A stretch of 22,779 nt of DNA. Source: Chloroflexota bacterium (GTDB taxonomy: Bacteria > Chloroflexota > Dehalococcoidia > Tepidiformales > Tepidiformaceae). The stretch lies in the NCBI GenBank assembly GCA_021823905.1, contig JAKALX010000007.1, forward strand, positions 1-22,779, written 5' to 3'. The stretch's first letter is position 1; each line of letters begins with the position of its first letter. The notes beneath the pieces were generated by a model. It was not told the DNA's origin, searched no databases, and saw nothing but the letters and a program-made list of their open reading frames with translations. A program made the position numbers and the translations under genes. Below, piece by piece: positions 13,002 to 20,781 of the stretch.

Positions 13002-13946
13002 TCAGTAGGCCGAGTTCTGCGAGAACAGCCGGGCGGGATTGCCCACCGTCATCTGCTGGATCGCCGCGTCGCTCACTCCGCGCTCCCGGAGCATGGGTAC
13101 GATGTCGAGCGGAATATGCGTGTAATTCCACTGTGGCAGCACGGCGTCTGCGGCGCCGTTGGGCAGCATGTCGATGTGGCAGGACGCGTCGTGGGAAAGC
13201 GTGATCCGCTCGGCGTATCCCTTCTCCACCAGCTTCGCCACCATATCTGCGCGCTGCTCGTCCGTTCGCGGCCGCGGCAGCCCGATGCGGTCCATGCCGC
13301 AATAGCTGCCGTTCTGGATGATCTGCTCGAGATACGGGAGATCACCGGAGTCGTCGGAGTGGCCGATAACAGTCCGCCCGAGATCGACGCCCTCCTCCTT
13401 GAAGACCCGCTGCTGGTCGAGCCCCGTCTTGTTCGCCGCGAACGTGTGCGTGCAGATCGGCGCGCCGGTCGCCCGGTGGGCCTTCGCCGAGGCGCGCAGC
13501 ACCCGTTCGTTCATCGCGTGCATGTCGGGTTCGGTCGCGCATTTGATCACCCCCGCGCGGACGCCGGTCTGTCCGATACCCACCGTGATGTCCCGGACGA
13601 AGAGGGCCGTCATCTCCTCGTCCGGCCGGTGGTGAAAGTAGAACGGAACCTGGTAGTAGAGGCCGGTCGCAACAATGATCTGCATGCCCGACTTCTCGGC
13701 GGCCTCGCGGATGAAGCGCGGATCCCGTCCGAGGTCGATCGGCGTGAGATCGACGATCGTCCTGACGCCGGCCGCGATGGCGTTCCTGAGCTTCCCGACG
13801 GCATTGGCCATCTGCGCCTCGCGGTCGAACAACTCCGGGTACTGCTGGTACATGGGCGGCCAGAGCACGAGGACGTGCTCGTGCATGAGCGTGAAGCCCA
13901 GGTTGGATGTATCAACGGGGCCGGTCGCCGACTGGATTGTTGCCAT
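13002..13946 (-). CDS. Phosphotriesterase-family amidohydrolase (PTE/PLL-like lactonase)
   Basis: The 314-residue TIM-barrel protein contains the complete binuclear-metal set of the phosphotriesterase family: HEH (His22, His24), the bridging Lys135 in AGVIKCATE, His167 in CTHTF, His196 in VIGHSDD, and Asp253 in LSHDAS. The short N-terminus with GPV followed by LGFTLMHEHV is usual for the family. Such enzymes hydrolyse lactones (including acyl-homoserine lactones) and organophosphates, or act on formylated sugars; the specificity loop 7/8 sequence (NGAADAVLPQWNYTHI) does not decide between them. The ATG at 13946 has a GAGGAG ribosome site eight bases upstream. The gene stands alone and is divergent from the small zinc-protein genes. 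Confidence 0.9.
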   Translation of the reverse strand: MATIQSATGPVDTSNLGFTLMHEHVLVLWPPMYQQYPELFDREAQMANAVGKLRNAIAAGVRTIVDLTPIDLGRDPRFIREAAEKSGMQIIVATGLYYQVPFYFHHRPDEEMTALFVRDITVGIGQTGVRAGVIKCATEPDMHAMNERVLRASAKAHRATGAPICTHTFAANKTGLDQQRVFKEEGVDLGRTVIGHSDDSGDLPYLEQIIQNGSYCGMDRIGLPRPRTDEQRADMVAKLVEKGYAERITLSHDASCHIDMLPNGAADAVLPQWNYTHIPLDIVPMLRERGVSDAAIQQMTVGNPARLFSQNSAY

Positions 13947-14062
13947 CGTTCGCTCCTCGGATTGGGTGCCGCAACTCTACGGGAGAACGCCCCCCGTGTC
14001 AGGCGTCACGGTCGATGGCTGCCGATCGTGCCTTCAGGCGCTGCCCGCGCTTGCCGATAGCT

Positions 14063-14086
14063 CTGGTGTCACCCAAACGACACCAG
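14063..14086. promoter_or_regulatory. 8-bp perfect inverted repeat, candidate operator
   Basis: CTGGTGTC (14063-14070) and GACACCAG (14079-14086) are exact complements separated by eight bases. The repeat lies between the divergent phosphotriesterase gene and the first small zinc-protein gene, 33 bases before the latter's start. It is not followed by a T tract, so an operator is more likely than a terminator. Confidence 0.45.
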
Positions 14087-14118
14087 CCGGTAACGCCGAG
14101 CGGTGACGCGGAGGTCCG

Positions 14119-14292
14119 ATGGTCGCCTGTCCGAAGTGCCTGGCGCGGTTCGCGTCGAGCCGCGAGGCCGAGCGCGAGTGGTTCGAAAGGCACCTGCGGA
14201 GGTCACATGACGCCAGGCGCCGGCGGGTAGATGCGGGCAGCCGCGGCGTCCGTGATGAGCCGCCGGCCTATACCTGGCATTTCCGCACCTAA
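14119..14292 (+). CDS. 57-residue C2H2-type zinc-finger micro-protein
   Basis: A short frame starting at ATG 14119 with GGAGG at 14110-14114 (spacing four, slightly tight). The product begins MVACPKCLARF and has Cys4, Cys7, Phe11, His25 and His30, with LRRSH at the end of the helix: C-x2-C-x17-H-x4-H, a classic single zinc finger with a longer than usual loop. A basic stretch (DARRRR, 31-36) follows, which suits nucleic-acid binding. It is the first of two tandem small zinc-binding genes on this strand. Its role is unknown; a transcription cofactor or DNA-binding protein is a reasonable guess. The evidence is motif plus ribosome site, without homologues to confirm. Confidence 0.6.
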   Translation: MVACPKCLARFASSREAEREWFERHLRRSHDARRRRVDAGSRGVRDEPPAYTWHFRT

Positions 14293-14372
14293 GGGTATCC
14301 ACCGATTGGACACCGGTCCGTTCCCTCTGATCATGGACAGCGCAAGGACAGGCCGATCCGGGGAGGTGTCTG

Positions 14373-14516
14373 ATGACGGTGGTTTGCGCATGGTGCGGCC
14401 GAACACTGAAGTGGGGTGGCGATAGGGTGTCGCACGGGATCTGCGAGGGCTGCTCGCGCCGCTTCGAGGCCCGCGCACCGAAGGCGCGGCGCCAGCACCG
14501 CCTGAACCAACCCTGA
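14373..14516 (+). CDS. 47-residue zinc-ribbon micro-protein
   Basis: ATG 14373 is preceded by a strong GGGGAGGTG ribosome site (14361-14369). The product MTVVCAWCGRTLKWGG has Cys5-x2-Cys8, then VSHGICEGC with Cys24-x2-Cys27, so two CxxC knuckles 15 residues apart form a compact zinc ribbon; a basic tail follows. The VCAWCG...VSHGIC..C arrangement is familiar from bacterial sensor proteins, where this ribbon is often the end of a larger protein, but here it stands alone. It lies 80 bases after the zinc-finger gene on the same strand and ends seven bases from the convergent esterase gene. Confidence 0.65.
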   Translation: MTVVCAWCGRTLKWGGDRVSHGICEGCSRRFEARAPKARRQHRLNQP

Positions 14517-14523
14517 TCGCCGG

Positions 14524-15546
14524 TCAGCGCTTCGGGTGCGAGCGGAAGAACTCCCACATCACCGCGCTGGCGTTCACGGCGTCGCTGGCCTGGCCGACGC
14601 CACCCCGATTTGGGTCCCCGCCCGGCCAGACGTGGCCGACGCCATCGAGCACATAAAACGCCACGTCGCCGTTGGTGCACTTCCACGACCGCAGCTCGAC
14701 ACCAGCGGCTGGCGCGGAGACATCGGGCTCCGCCGGGCATCCGTTGTGGGTGACCCACTGAGCCACGGCGCCGGCCGAATCCTCATAGGGGACGTTCCAG
14801 TCGTCCGTGCCCTGGAAGGCAATAATCGGCACCCCCGCGCCCTGGCAATCCTGGAACACCGCGCCCGAAACCGGTGCGGCGGCCGCGATGATCGACGGCA
14901 GGTAGCATGCAAGCTGCGAGGCCATCTCCGCCCCGTTTGAATGTCCCGTCGCGTAGATCCGGCGGGCGTCGAGGCAGAGCGAATCGCTTAATTGCGAAAC
15001 GAGCTGCGACACGAATCCAACGTCGTCGACGCCGTTGTCGTCGTACACGCCACTGATCGCCCAGCCCCGCGGGGAACCGCTTCCCTCCGGCGTAACGAGC
15101 ACGAAGCCCTTCGCGTCGGCGAGGGGCACGAGCCCCGAATATGCCTCCTGTTGCTCGGCGGTCTGCGCGTAGCCGTGGAAGTTGAGGACCACGCTCGCCG
15201 CCCGGCGCGGGTCATAACCGGCCGGAACGTGGAGCAAATAGGTGCGAACTCCCTCTCCCCACTGAATCTCCCCCACCGTCTCGCCGCGTGCGAACGGCTT
15301 TCCGCATCCCGAGCTGCGCACTGGTGAGACGACGGGCGTTCGGCGCGCGGCGCGGGTTCGCGAGAGCGCCGGCGGGCGCCGAACAGCGGTGGCCGATCTG
15401 CTCGCGGCTGTTCCTGGCGCCACCGCCACCTCGGTGGAATCGCGGCGCAGGACCGTGAGATCGCCTTCCGCCGGTTCTTCCCGGCATCCGGCGAGCACGC
15501 TCGCAGCCACTATAAGGAACACGACCGCCGCGACGAGCACACGCAT
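14524..15546 (-). CDS. Lipoprotein esterase of the PHB depolymerase (LpqC-like) family
   Basis: The 340-residue protein is a secreted alpha/beta-hydrolase. Residues 1-21 form a lipoprotein signal with lipobox LAGC (Cys21), followed by a Thr/Arg/Ala-rich low-complexity linker to about residue 75. The catalytic domain shows VLNFHGYAQT with the oxyanion-hole His-Gly (124-125), the nucleophile elbow GHSNG with Ser203, an Asp in GTDDWNVPY (248-249), and the catalytic His305 in GVGHVWPGG. These landmarks are typical of polyhydroxybutyrate-depolymerase-like and feruloyl-esterase-like enzymes. Several Cys pairs suggest disulfides in the exported domain. The ATG at 15546 is chosen because the signal peptide starts there; a GGAG lies close upstream. 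Substrate unproven. Confidence 0.88.
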   Translation of the reverse strand: MRVLVAAVVFLIVAASVLAGCREEPAEGDLTVLRRDSTEVAVAPGTAASRSATAVRRPPALSRTRAARRTPVVSPVRSSGCGKPFARGETVGEIQWGEGVRTYLLHVPAGYDPRRAASVVLNFHGYAQTAEQQEAYSGLVPLADAKGFVLVTPEGSGSPRGWAISGVYDDNGVDDVGFVSQLVSQLSDSLCLDARRIYATGHSNGAEMASQLACYLPSIIAAAAPVSGAVFQDCQGAGVPIIAFQGTDDWNVPYEDSAGAVAQWVTHNGCPAEPDVSAPAAGVELRSWKCTNGDVAFYVLDGVGHVWPGGDPNRGGVGQASDAVNASAVMWEFFRSHPKR

Positions 15547-15561
15547 CGCTCCATAGTACGG

Positions 15562-15575
15562 GGCTCGACCGAGCC
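15562..15575. promoter_or_regulatory. 14-bp palindrome in the divergent esterase/beta-lactamase promoter region
   Basis: GGCTCG (15562-15567) and CGAGCC (15570-15575) are exact complements with a two-base spacer. The dyad lies 15 bases upstream of the esterase start and near a TACAAT sequence (15626-15631) that may be the -10 for the divergent beta-lactamase-fold gene. A shared operator is possible. Confidence 0.35.
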
Positions 15576-15667
15576 GCAATCACCCACCAGCGAAAAAGAA
15601 CGAGCACGGACGCCTGGTGTGCGTGTACAATCGGCGCCGGTGGCGATTCCGGGACGGTAAGCGGAAC

Positions 15668-16693
15668 ATGCACGCAGCCCAGTTTGGCAGCCCGGTAAGC
15701 GGGCACGGCGTCGCTGCCCTCAGTCCGTGGCTACCTGCCTTCGCCGTCGCTCTCGCGACGTTCGCCACCAGCCTCGCCATGCTCGTGCTCGTGACGATCG
15801 ACGCGCTGGCGCCGGCCCGCGCGCGCTCGCTCGCCGTCGACACAGGTGAAGCGGGCGGCAGCTCCTCCATCGCGGTTGAGGCCGCGCAGCCGTCGCTGGC
15901 CCCGCCGCGCTTCGCCGAACGCACACCGGGGAGCGTCGAGCTCGCGACCGACCCGCGCCTCCAGGCGGCCGTGGAGGCCGCCCTCGGGAGCGAGGTCTCG
16001 CATTACGGTGTCGTCGTCCGCCGTCTGAAAGACGGGCGGGGCGTCGCCATCAACCCCGGCCAGCAGTTCTACGCCGCCAGCACCTTCAAGCTGGCCGTGC
16101 TCTACCAGGTCGAGCTCCTCCACGATCAGGGCCTCGTTCACGACAGCGACACCATCGTTCTCAGCAAGGCCGACGCCGCCGAGGATCTCGGCACCATCCG
16201 TGACGTCCCAACCGGGCCCGACGGCAGCATCACGATCGCCGATGCCTTGCACGCGATGATCACGATCTCCGACAACGCAACCGCGGTAGCGCTGCTGCAC
16301 CTCGTGGGTGCATCGAACGTCGACACGACGCTTTCGAGGCTCGGTCTGCAACACACCTCCGTCAACACAACCGACCTGCCTACCGACGCGGCCGACATGG
16401 CCCTCCTGATGGAAGCGATTGTGGACGGAAACGGCGTGAGCGACCGCGCCCGGCAAGAGATGCGCGATCTGCTCGCCGCCCAGGAGACGAGAACCGGCAT
16501 CCCGGCGGGCCTGCCGGCGAACGTCCCGGTCGGCAACAAGACGGGTACCTGGAAAGGCGCCACCCACGACGTCGCGTTCGTTGACGCGCCCGGCGGGATG
16601 TATGTCATCGCGGTACTTTCCGACGGAGACTGGTCGTGGGCGCCGATCGCGCGCGTGAGCAAGGCCGTCTACGAGACCCTGGCCTCCGAATAG
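15668..16693 (+). CDS. Membrane-anchored class A beta-lactamase-fold serine hydrolase
   Basis: The 341-residue protein has an N-terminal membrane span (about 21-47, WLPAFAVALATFATSLAMLV) followed by an extracytoplasmic penicillin-recognising domain. The serine motifs are intact: STFK (Ser138, Lys141), SDN (201-203) and KTG (291-293). However, the omega-loop segment between SDN and KTG reads NTTDLPTDAADMALLMEAI, with no obvious equivalent of Glu166 needed for deacylation in class A enzymes. It may therefore act as a DD-carboxypeptidase-like or signalling protein, or as a weak beta-lactamase. The ATG at 15668 is the first Met before the hydrophobic span, with a weak AGCGGA site; upstream in-frame codons are basic and less convincing. 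Confidence 0.85.
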   Translation: MHAAQFGSPVSGHGVAALSPWLPAFAVALATFATSLAMLVLVTIDALAPARARSLAVDTGEAGGSSSIAVEAAQPSLAPPRFAERTPGSVELATDPRLQAAVEAALGSEVSHYGVVVRRLKDGRGVAINPGQQFYAASTFKLAVLYQVELLHDQGLVHDSDTIVLSKADAAEDLGTIRDVPTGPDGSITIADALHAMITISDNATAVALLHLVGASNVDTTLSRLGLQHTSVNTTDLPTDAADMALLMEAIVDGNGVSDRARQEMRDLLAAQETRTGIPAGLPANVPVGNKTGTWKGATHDVAFVDAPGGMYVIAVLSDGDWSWAPIARVSKAVYETLASE

Positions 16694-16696
16694 GGA

Positions 16697-17692
16697 CTAC
16701 GGCACGATGACCGCCGCGCGCTGGACAGCGCCGCTCCCGATCCGGGCGAGCGCGAGGTTCGCTTCCGCCAGCGGGTGAGGCTCGGCCACGGTTCGAATCG
16801 GAATCGCCGCCGCCAACTCCAGGAACTCGGTTGCGTCCCGGCGCGTGAAGTTGGCGACGCTACGAAGCGACCGCTCGCGCCAGAGCAGGTCGTACGAGAA
16901 TTCCGGGATCCGATCGAGGTGAATCGCGTTGATCGCCACCGTCGCGCCCGGCCGGATCGCGCGCAGGGCCGCGATCACCACGTCGCCCACCGGCGCGAAT
17001 GTGACCGCGGCGTCGAGCTCCGCCGGAATGTCCTGGTCATATCCTCCCGCCCAGGCGGCGCCGAATTCACGCGCCCGAGCCTGCTCCGCGGGAGATCGCG
17101 TGGCGACAAAGACCTCGCAGCCGCGATGGACAGCAACCTGGAGAGCGAGCAACGCCGAAGCGCCAAACCCGAACAGTCCGAGCCTGCCGCCGGGTTCGAT
17201 ACCGGACACGGCGAGCGCCCGGTAGCCGATGACTCCGCCACACAGGAGCGGCGCGACCGAGACGTCGTCGAAGCCCTCGGGCAAGCGCAGAGCGAACCGC
17301 GCGTCCACGGCGATCTGATCCGCGAACCCACCGTCGCGGTCCCAGCCGGTGAACCGCGCCCCGGCGCAGAGGTTTTCGCGGCCCTCGAGGCAGCGGGCGC
17401 AGGCGCCGCAGGCCCATCCGAGCCAGGCGGCGCCGGCGCGGTCGCCGATGCTCCAGCCGGTCACGCCAGCGCCGATCGCCGCCACGCGTCCCGCAACCTG
17501 ATGCCCGGGAACGATCGGCAGCCGCTTCGCCGGGAGATCGCCGGCAGCGATTTGGAGGTCGGTGCGGCAGGCGGCGCAGGCCCGAACGTCCAGCACGAGC
17601 TCGCCCGGGCCGGGATGCAAGTCGGGGCGTGTTTCGAGAATGAGTGGCCCGGAACCCACCGGGCCCGGACGACGGATCACGGCAGCGCGCAT
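16697..17692 (-). CDS. Zinc-dependent alcohol dehydrogenase (MDR family)
   Basis: The 331-residue medium-chain dehydrogenase has a catalytic zinc site formed by Cys42 (CRTD), His64 in PGHQVAG and Cys151 (LLCGG), and a complete structural-zinc loop with Cys95, Cys98, Cys101 and Cys109. The Rossmann-fold nucleotide motif is GFGASA (175-180). It belongs to the AdhA/AdhP-like group that oxidises short alcohols or reduces aldehydes with NAD. Its ATG lies eight bases after the universal-stress-protein stop, with AGGAG overlapping that stop, so the two form an operon. The coupling of a Usp with this dehydrogenase is reminiscent of stress or low-oxygen regulons, which is inference. Its stop is three bases from the convergent beta-lactamase-fold gene. 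Confidence 0.93.
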   Translation of the reverse strand: MRAAVIRRPGPVGSGPLILETRPDLHPGPGELVLDVRACAACRTDLQIAAGDLPAKRLPIVPGHQVAGRVAAIGAGVTGWSIGDRAGAAWLGWACGACARCLEGRENLCAGARFTGWDRDGGFADQIAVDARFALRLPEGFDDVSVAPLLCGGVIGYRALAVSGIEPGGRLGLFGFGASALLALQVAVHRGCEVFVATRSPAEQARAREFGAAWAGGYDQDIPAELDAAVTFAPVGDVVIAALRAIRPGATVAINAIHLDRIPEFSYDLLWRERSLRSVANFTRRDATEFLELAAAIPIRTVAEPHPLAEANLALARIGSGAVQRAAVIVP

Positions 17693-17700
17693 GCCGGCTC

Positions 17701-18573
17701 CTACACCGCGTATCGCGTCAGGATAAGGGGGAACGGCGACCTGGCGAGCATCTCCAGCGCCGTGCTCCCGGCCAGGAGATGGTGCATCGCACTGTAGCCA
17801 TGGGTCGACAGCGCGAGCGCGTCAGCCCCCGTCCGGCAGGCATGGAACAGGATGTCCTGTGCGACATGACCGGAGCACGGAACCACCGGGACCTGGGAGC
17901 GCGCATGCAAACGCTCTGGAAGGAGATCCCGAATCGTCTCGAGCTGGCGCGTCGTTGCCACCACCTCGCCCGCGGGATTCGGCCGCCCGGAGCGAAGCTC
18001 GCAGACATGGAGAAGCGTCACGTCGGCGTCAACCAGCGACAGGACGGACCCGAGCGCAATGACCACGATGTTCGAGGCCGCCGACCCGTCGCTCGTAATC
18101 ACCAGCCGATAGGGCGCCGCGCCTGTGCGTGGCGGCAGCACATCGGGACCGGTGAGCATCAACGGCAGCGAGGCGGCGGCGAGCACTCCCAGCGCGACAC
18201 TCCCGAGCAACGCGTGCCGGATGGCCCCGGCGCCGCGAGAGTGCATGGCGATCAGGAGCGCGTCGTGCTCCTGCGCCGCGGCAAGCACACCTTCAGCCAG
18301 GCTCTGCTCATGAGCGAGCAGTCGGACCTCGGCGTCGCCAGCCAGGCCGCGGCTCTCCAGCTGCGCGGCGAGCGGCCCTTCCCACCGCGCGCGGAGGTTG
18401 CGGATGGCGGGCTCCCGTTCATCAGCGGGGATGTTCGCAAGCTCGGCATCTGGATCGATGATCCGCACCAGGACGAGCCTGCCGTCGAGGGCCGCCGCCA
18501 GCCGAGCCGCGTGGGGCAGTACGCGCAGCGAGGCGTCGGAACCGTCGTTCGTCACGAGGATGCACGCCTGCAT
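17701..18573 (-). CDS. Tandem universal stress protein (two UspA domains)
   Basis: A 290-residue cytoplasmic protein made of two UspA units, roughly residues 1-142 and 153-290. Each begins with a hydrophobic strand and an Asp/Gly turn (ILVTNDGSDAS; LVITSDGSAAS). Each ends with the ATP-loop pattern G-x2-G...GS: SRGAGAIRHALLGS and THGYSAMHHLLAGS, so both halves might bind ATP. Usp proteins modulate stress survival and growth arrest. A GGGGAGGTGA ribosome site precedes the ATG at 18573. It is the first gene of a pair with the alcohol dehydrogenase. A 16-bp palindrome about 90 bases upstream may be a control site. Confidence 0.93.
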   Translation of the reverse strand: MQACILVTNDGSDASLRVLPHAARLAAALDGRLVLVRIIDPDAELANIPADEREPAIRNLRARWEGPLAAQLESRGLAGDAEVRLLAHEQSLAEGVLAAAQEHDALLIAMHSRGAGAIRHALLGSVALGVLAAASLPLMLTGPDVLPPRTGAAPYRLVITSDGSAASNIVVIALGSVLSLVDADVTLLHVCELRSGRPNPAGEVVATTRQLETIRDLLPERLHARSQVPVVPCSGHVAQDILFHACRTGADALALSTHGYSAMHHLLAGSTALEMLARSPFPLILTRYAV

Positions 18574-18625
18574 GGCTCACCTCCCCGGCTGCGCGACGGC
18601 GCCCGGCTGACGGCCGGCGCTGGGG

Positions 18626-18657
18626 CCCGCCCGGTCCGGGTCGGCGCGCCGGGCGGG
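18626..18657 (-). terminator. GC-rich hairpin after the helicase-loader gene
   Basis: CCCGCCCGG (18626-18634) is exactly complementary to CCGGGCGGG (18649-18657) with a 14-base loop. It lies in the 200-base gap between the loader gene and the Usp gene and could end the rplI-dnaB transcript, although no T tract follows. Confidence 0.4.
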
Positions 18658-18661
18658 TTCA

Positions 18662-18677
18662 GCGCGACGCGTCGCGC
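18662..18677. promoter_or_regulatory. 16-bp perfect palindrome upstream of the stress-protein gene
   Basis: GCGCGACGCGTCGCGC reads the same on both strands. It sits about 90 bases upstream of the universal-stress-protein start in the only gap of this region. A dimeric repressor site is plausible, but GC-rich palindromes also occur by chance in this kind of genome. Confidence 0.35.
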
Positions 18678-18773
18678 GACTTTGATCCTACGACCGCCTG
18701 CAAGCGGCGCGCAGGCCCATTGGGGTCAGGCCCCCGGACCGTTGCGTCCTCACTTCCCCGACGAGCCTCTTCG

Positions 18774-20153
18774 CTACCGCGAGTGGCGCGGTTGCCTCTG
18801 TTCGCCGGCAGGCAGCCGTCCGAGCCGATAATGGCCGGCGTTTATCCAGAACGAGTTCCCGGCCGTCGGATCCAGCAGGCGCGCCATGATTCTCGGGTGC
18901 GCCGCCTGGAGCTCCGCGGTCCCGCGGTCCGTGGTCACGACGGCCGGCAGGCCCGCGACTGTCCGGTAGTTGACCACCTGGTAGAGCTTTTCGACGGCCC
19001 ACTCGGTGCTCGCCTGCGCCCCGAAGTCATCGAGGATGAGAACGCCGGCATTCCGGATGTGGTCGAACAGCTCGTCGTAGCCCGTGTCCTTGCCCGGCGC
19101 GAAGGAAGCACGCAGGTGGTCGAGCAGATCGGGAACGACGGCAAAGAACACGCTTCGGCCGCTCGCGAGGCAGCGGTTCGCGATGGCGGCGGCGAGGTGC
19201 GTCTTGCCGCAGCCGTTGTTCCCCATCAGCAGCAACCAGCCGCGCGGGTCTTCCGCGAAGTGCTGCGCCGCCCGCAGCGCCCCCTGGAGAGACTCGCGCT
19301 CCTCCGGTGCGGTCCGCGCGGGCCGCACGTCGAAGTTCCGGAACTGGTGCTCGGCCAGCCGCTCGCGCGTCATCCCCCCAACCTGCTCGTAGCCAGGCTG
19401 GCTCGGCGGCTCGAGCGAGACCACCCGCGACAGCCGGCTGTTCGAAAGCCGCGTCACCAGCCGGTCGTCGAGCTGACGCAGCAACGACGCCGTGAACACC
19501 GTGGGCAGCTCGGCGTTGTAGCGATGGTTCACGATCTGGAAAAGCTTCTCCCGCGCCCAGGGTGTCCCGGCCGCCCCGTCCATCTCGTCAAGCGCCAGGA
19601 ATGGATGGCTGCGCACCTGCTCGAACATCTGGTGATAGCCGAGCTCGTCCTCCTGCGGCTCCTGGCTCGCGCGCAGGTGGTCGAGAAGGTCGGGAACCAC
19701 CATGAAGAGCGCCGGCTTGCCCTGCCCGATGCGCTCGTTCGCGATCGCCGCCGCCAGGTGTGTCTTGCCGCTGCCCGACGGTCCAGTCAGGACAAGCCAG
19801 CCCGTGGGTTCGCCGGCGTATGAGCGCGCCACTCCCAGCGCCTCGTCAAAGGCGCTGCCGCGATCGTTTCGGGCGAGTCCCTCGAACGTGAACCGCGTGA
19901 GCTGCCCGAGGTTGCTCAGCCGCTCGAGCCGGTCACGCCGGACCTCGGCGGCTTCCGCCAGGATGCACTCGCACGGCTCGGCCCGGCCAAAGAGCGGATC
20001 GTCCACCGGGCGCTGCCGCCGCACGAACCCGGCTCCCCCGCAAACGGCACACGCGGCCTCTGCAACGGTCTCAACGGAAGCGGACGACGTGCTCGAATCC
20101 TCCGAGATAGCGTTGCCTGTCGTCTTCGAGAGGATCTCGTCCAGCCGTTTCAT
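18774..20153 (-). CDS. Tandem two-AAA+ DnaC/DnaI-like helicase loader with N-terminal zinc knuckle
   Basis: The 459-residue protein contains two complete DnaC/IstB-type AAA+ modules, while the usual loader has one (about 250-310 residues). An N-terminal zinc-knuckle has Cys35, Cys38, Cys61 and Cys63, as in DnaI-type loaders. Module 1 has Walker A GPSGSGKTH (124-132) and Walker B LALDEMDG (186-193). Module 2 has Walker A GNNGCGKTH (311-319) and Walker B LILDDFGA (372-379). Both share the 12-residue identity VVPDLLDHLRAS (152-163 and 339-350), a sign of internal duplication. The gene starts at ATG 20153 with GAGGAGGG upstream, overlapping the DnaD-like gene by 83 bases. Its place after dnaB and the DnaD-like gene points to loading of the replicative helicase. 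A DnaA- or IstB-like role is less likely. Confidence 0.87.
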   Translation of the reverse strand: MKRLDEILSKTTGNAISEDSSTSSASVETVAEAACAVCGGAGFVRRQRPVDDPLFGRAEPCECILAEAAEVRRDRLERLSNLGQLTRFTFEGLARNDRGSAFDEALGVARSYAGEPTGWLVLTGPSGSGKTHLAAAIANERIGQGKPALFMVVPDLLDHLRASQEPQEDELGYHQMFEQVRSHPFLALDEMDGAAGTPWAREKLFQIVNHRYNAELPTVFTASLLRQLDDRLVTRLSNSRLSRVVSLEPPSQPGYEQVGGMTRERLAEHQFRNFDVRPARTAPEERESLQGALRAAQHFAEDPRGWLLLMGNNGCGKTHLAAAIANRCLASGRSVFFAVVPDLLDHLRASFAPGKDTGYDELFDHIRNAGVLILDDFGAQASTEWAVEKLYQVVNYRTVAGLPAVVTTDRGTAELQAAHPRIMARLLDPTAGNSFWINAGHYRLGRLPAGEQRQPRHSR

Positions 20154-20781
20154 GCTCGCGGCCCTCCTCGGCCCAGCGTTGCAGGATGCGTTCGATGTAG
20201 CGCCAGTTACGCGTGTTCAGCTCGGCCGCCTCGCGGAATGCGTCCTCAACCCAATCCGCCGGGTACCGCTCCTCCGCCTCGATCAGACGGTCGCCGACCA
20301 TCGGCGTGATCGTCCCGATGTGCTCCTCGTAGAGCCGGAAGATGTTCGGACGTTCGTCCGGCGAGCGATCGCGGACGACGACCGCCGCCGGGCGCAGTTC
20401 CACCTGGCCCGACCGTGCGCGCGCAATCGTCCGTCGCGAACTCGGGTTGTTCACGAAGAAGAGCTGTTCCTCGCCCGCCTCGCCCATCACGGTGACGGAG
20501 ACGAGGGCCCGGCTGGCAAGGCAGGCCGCGAGCCCGGCTGTCAGGCCCTCGCGGCCGTTGGCGAGGCGCTCGAACGATCGCGCCGCGCCGGGAAACGCCC
20601 AGATCTCTGCCTCGCTCGCGAACCGCTCGTCGCCGCGCCGGTCCTGGGTGATGCGGGAGACCCAGAGGAACGCCAGGAGCTGCTCCGGCCGGTCCATCTC
20701 CGGCAGCACCGCCGCAAAGAAGAGGTTGGGAAGGGTCGTCGCTTTCGCGATGCCGGCGAAGCCATTGAAGTCCTCGCTCAT
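20071..20781 (-). CDS. DnaD-like replication initiation protein
   Basis: The 236-residue protein ends in a DnaD/DnaB-2 domain (about 147-206) with the signature pattern YxxxIG (151-156), YPxxW (173-177) and NxRxWxYIERIL (189-200). The N-terminal part (1-140) is mixed alpha/beta and could be a winged-helix or DnaD-N equivalent, but shows no clear helix-turn-helix. In Firmicutes DnaD bridges DnaA or PriA with the helicase loader at origins; the same job is likely here, given that it lies between dnaB and the AAA+ loader. The ATG at 20781 overlaps the dnaB stop (ATGA); upstream in-frame codons are the shadow of dnaB and are excluded. The end overlaps the loader gene by 83 bases in another frame. 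Confidence 0.85.
   Translation of the reverse strand: MSEDFNGFAGIAKATTLPNLFFAAVLPEMDRPEQLLAFLWVSRITQDRRGDERFASEAEIWAFPGAARSFERLANGREGLTAGLAACLASRALVSVTVMGEAGEEQLFFVNNPSSRRTIARARSGQVELRPAAVVVRDRSPDERPNIFRLYEEHIGTITPMVGDRLIEAEERYPADWVEDAFREAAELNTRNWRYIERILQRWAEEGREHETAGRDPLEDDRQRYLGGFEHVVRFR

Noticed and set aside
16775..17797. 340-residue plus-strand frame over the alcohol dehydrogenase
   Set aside because: Antisense shadow; no family motif, and the minus strand has both zinc sites intact.
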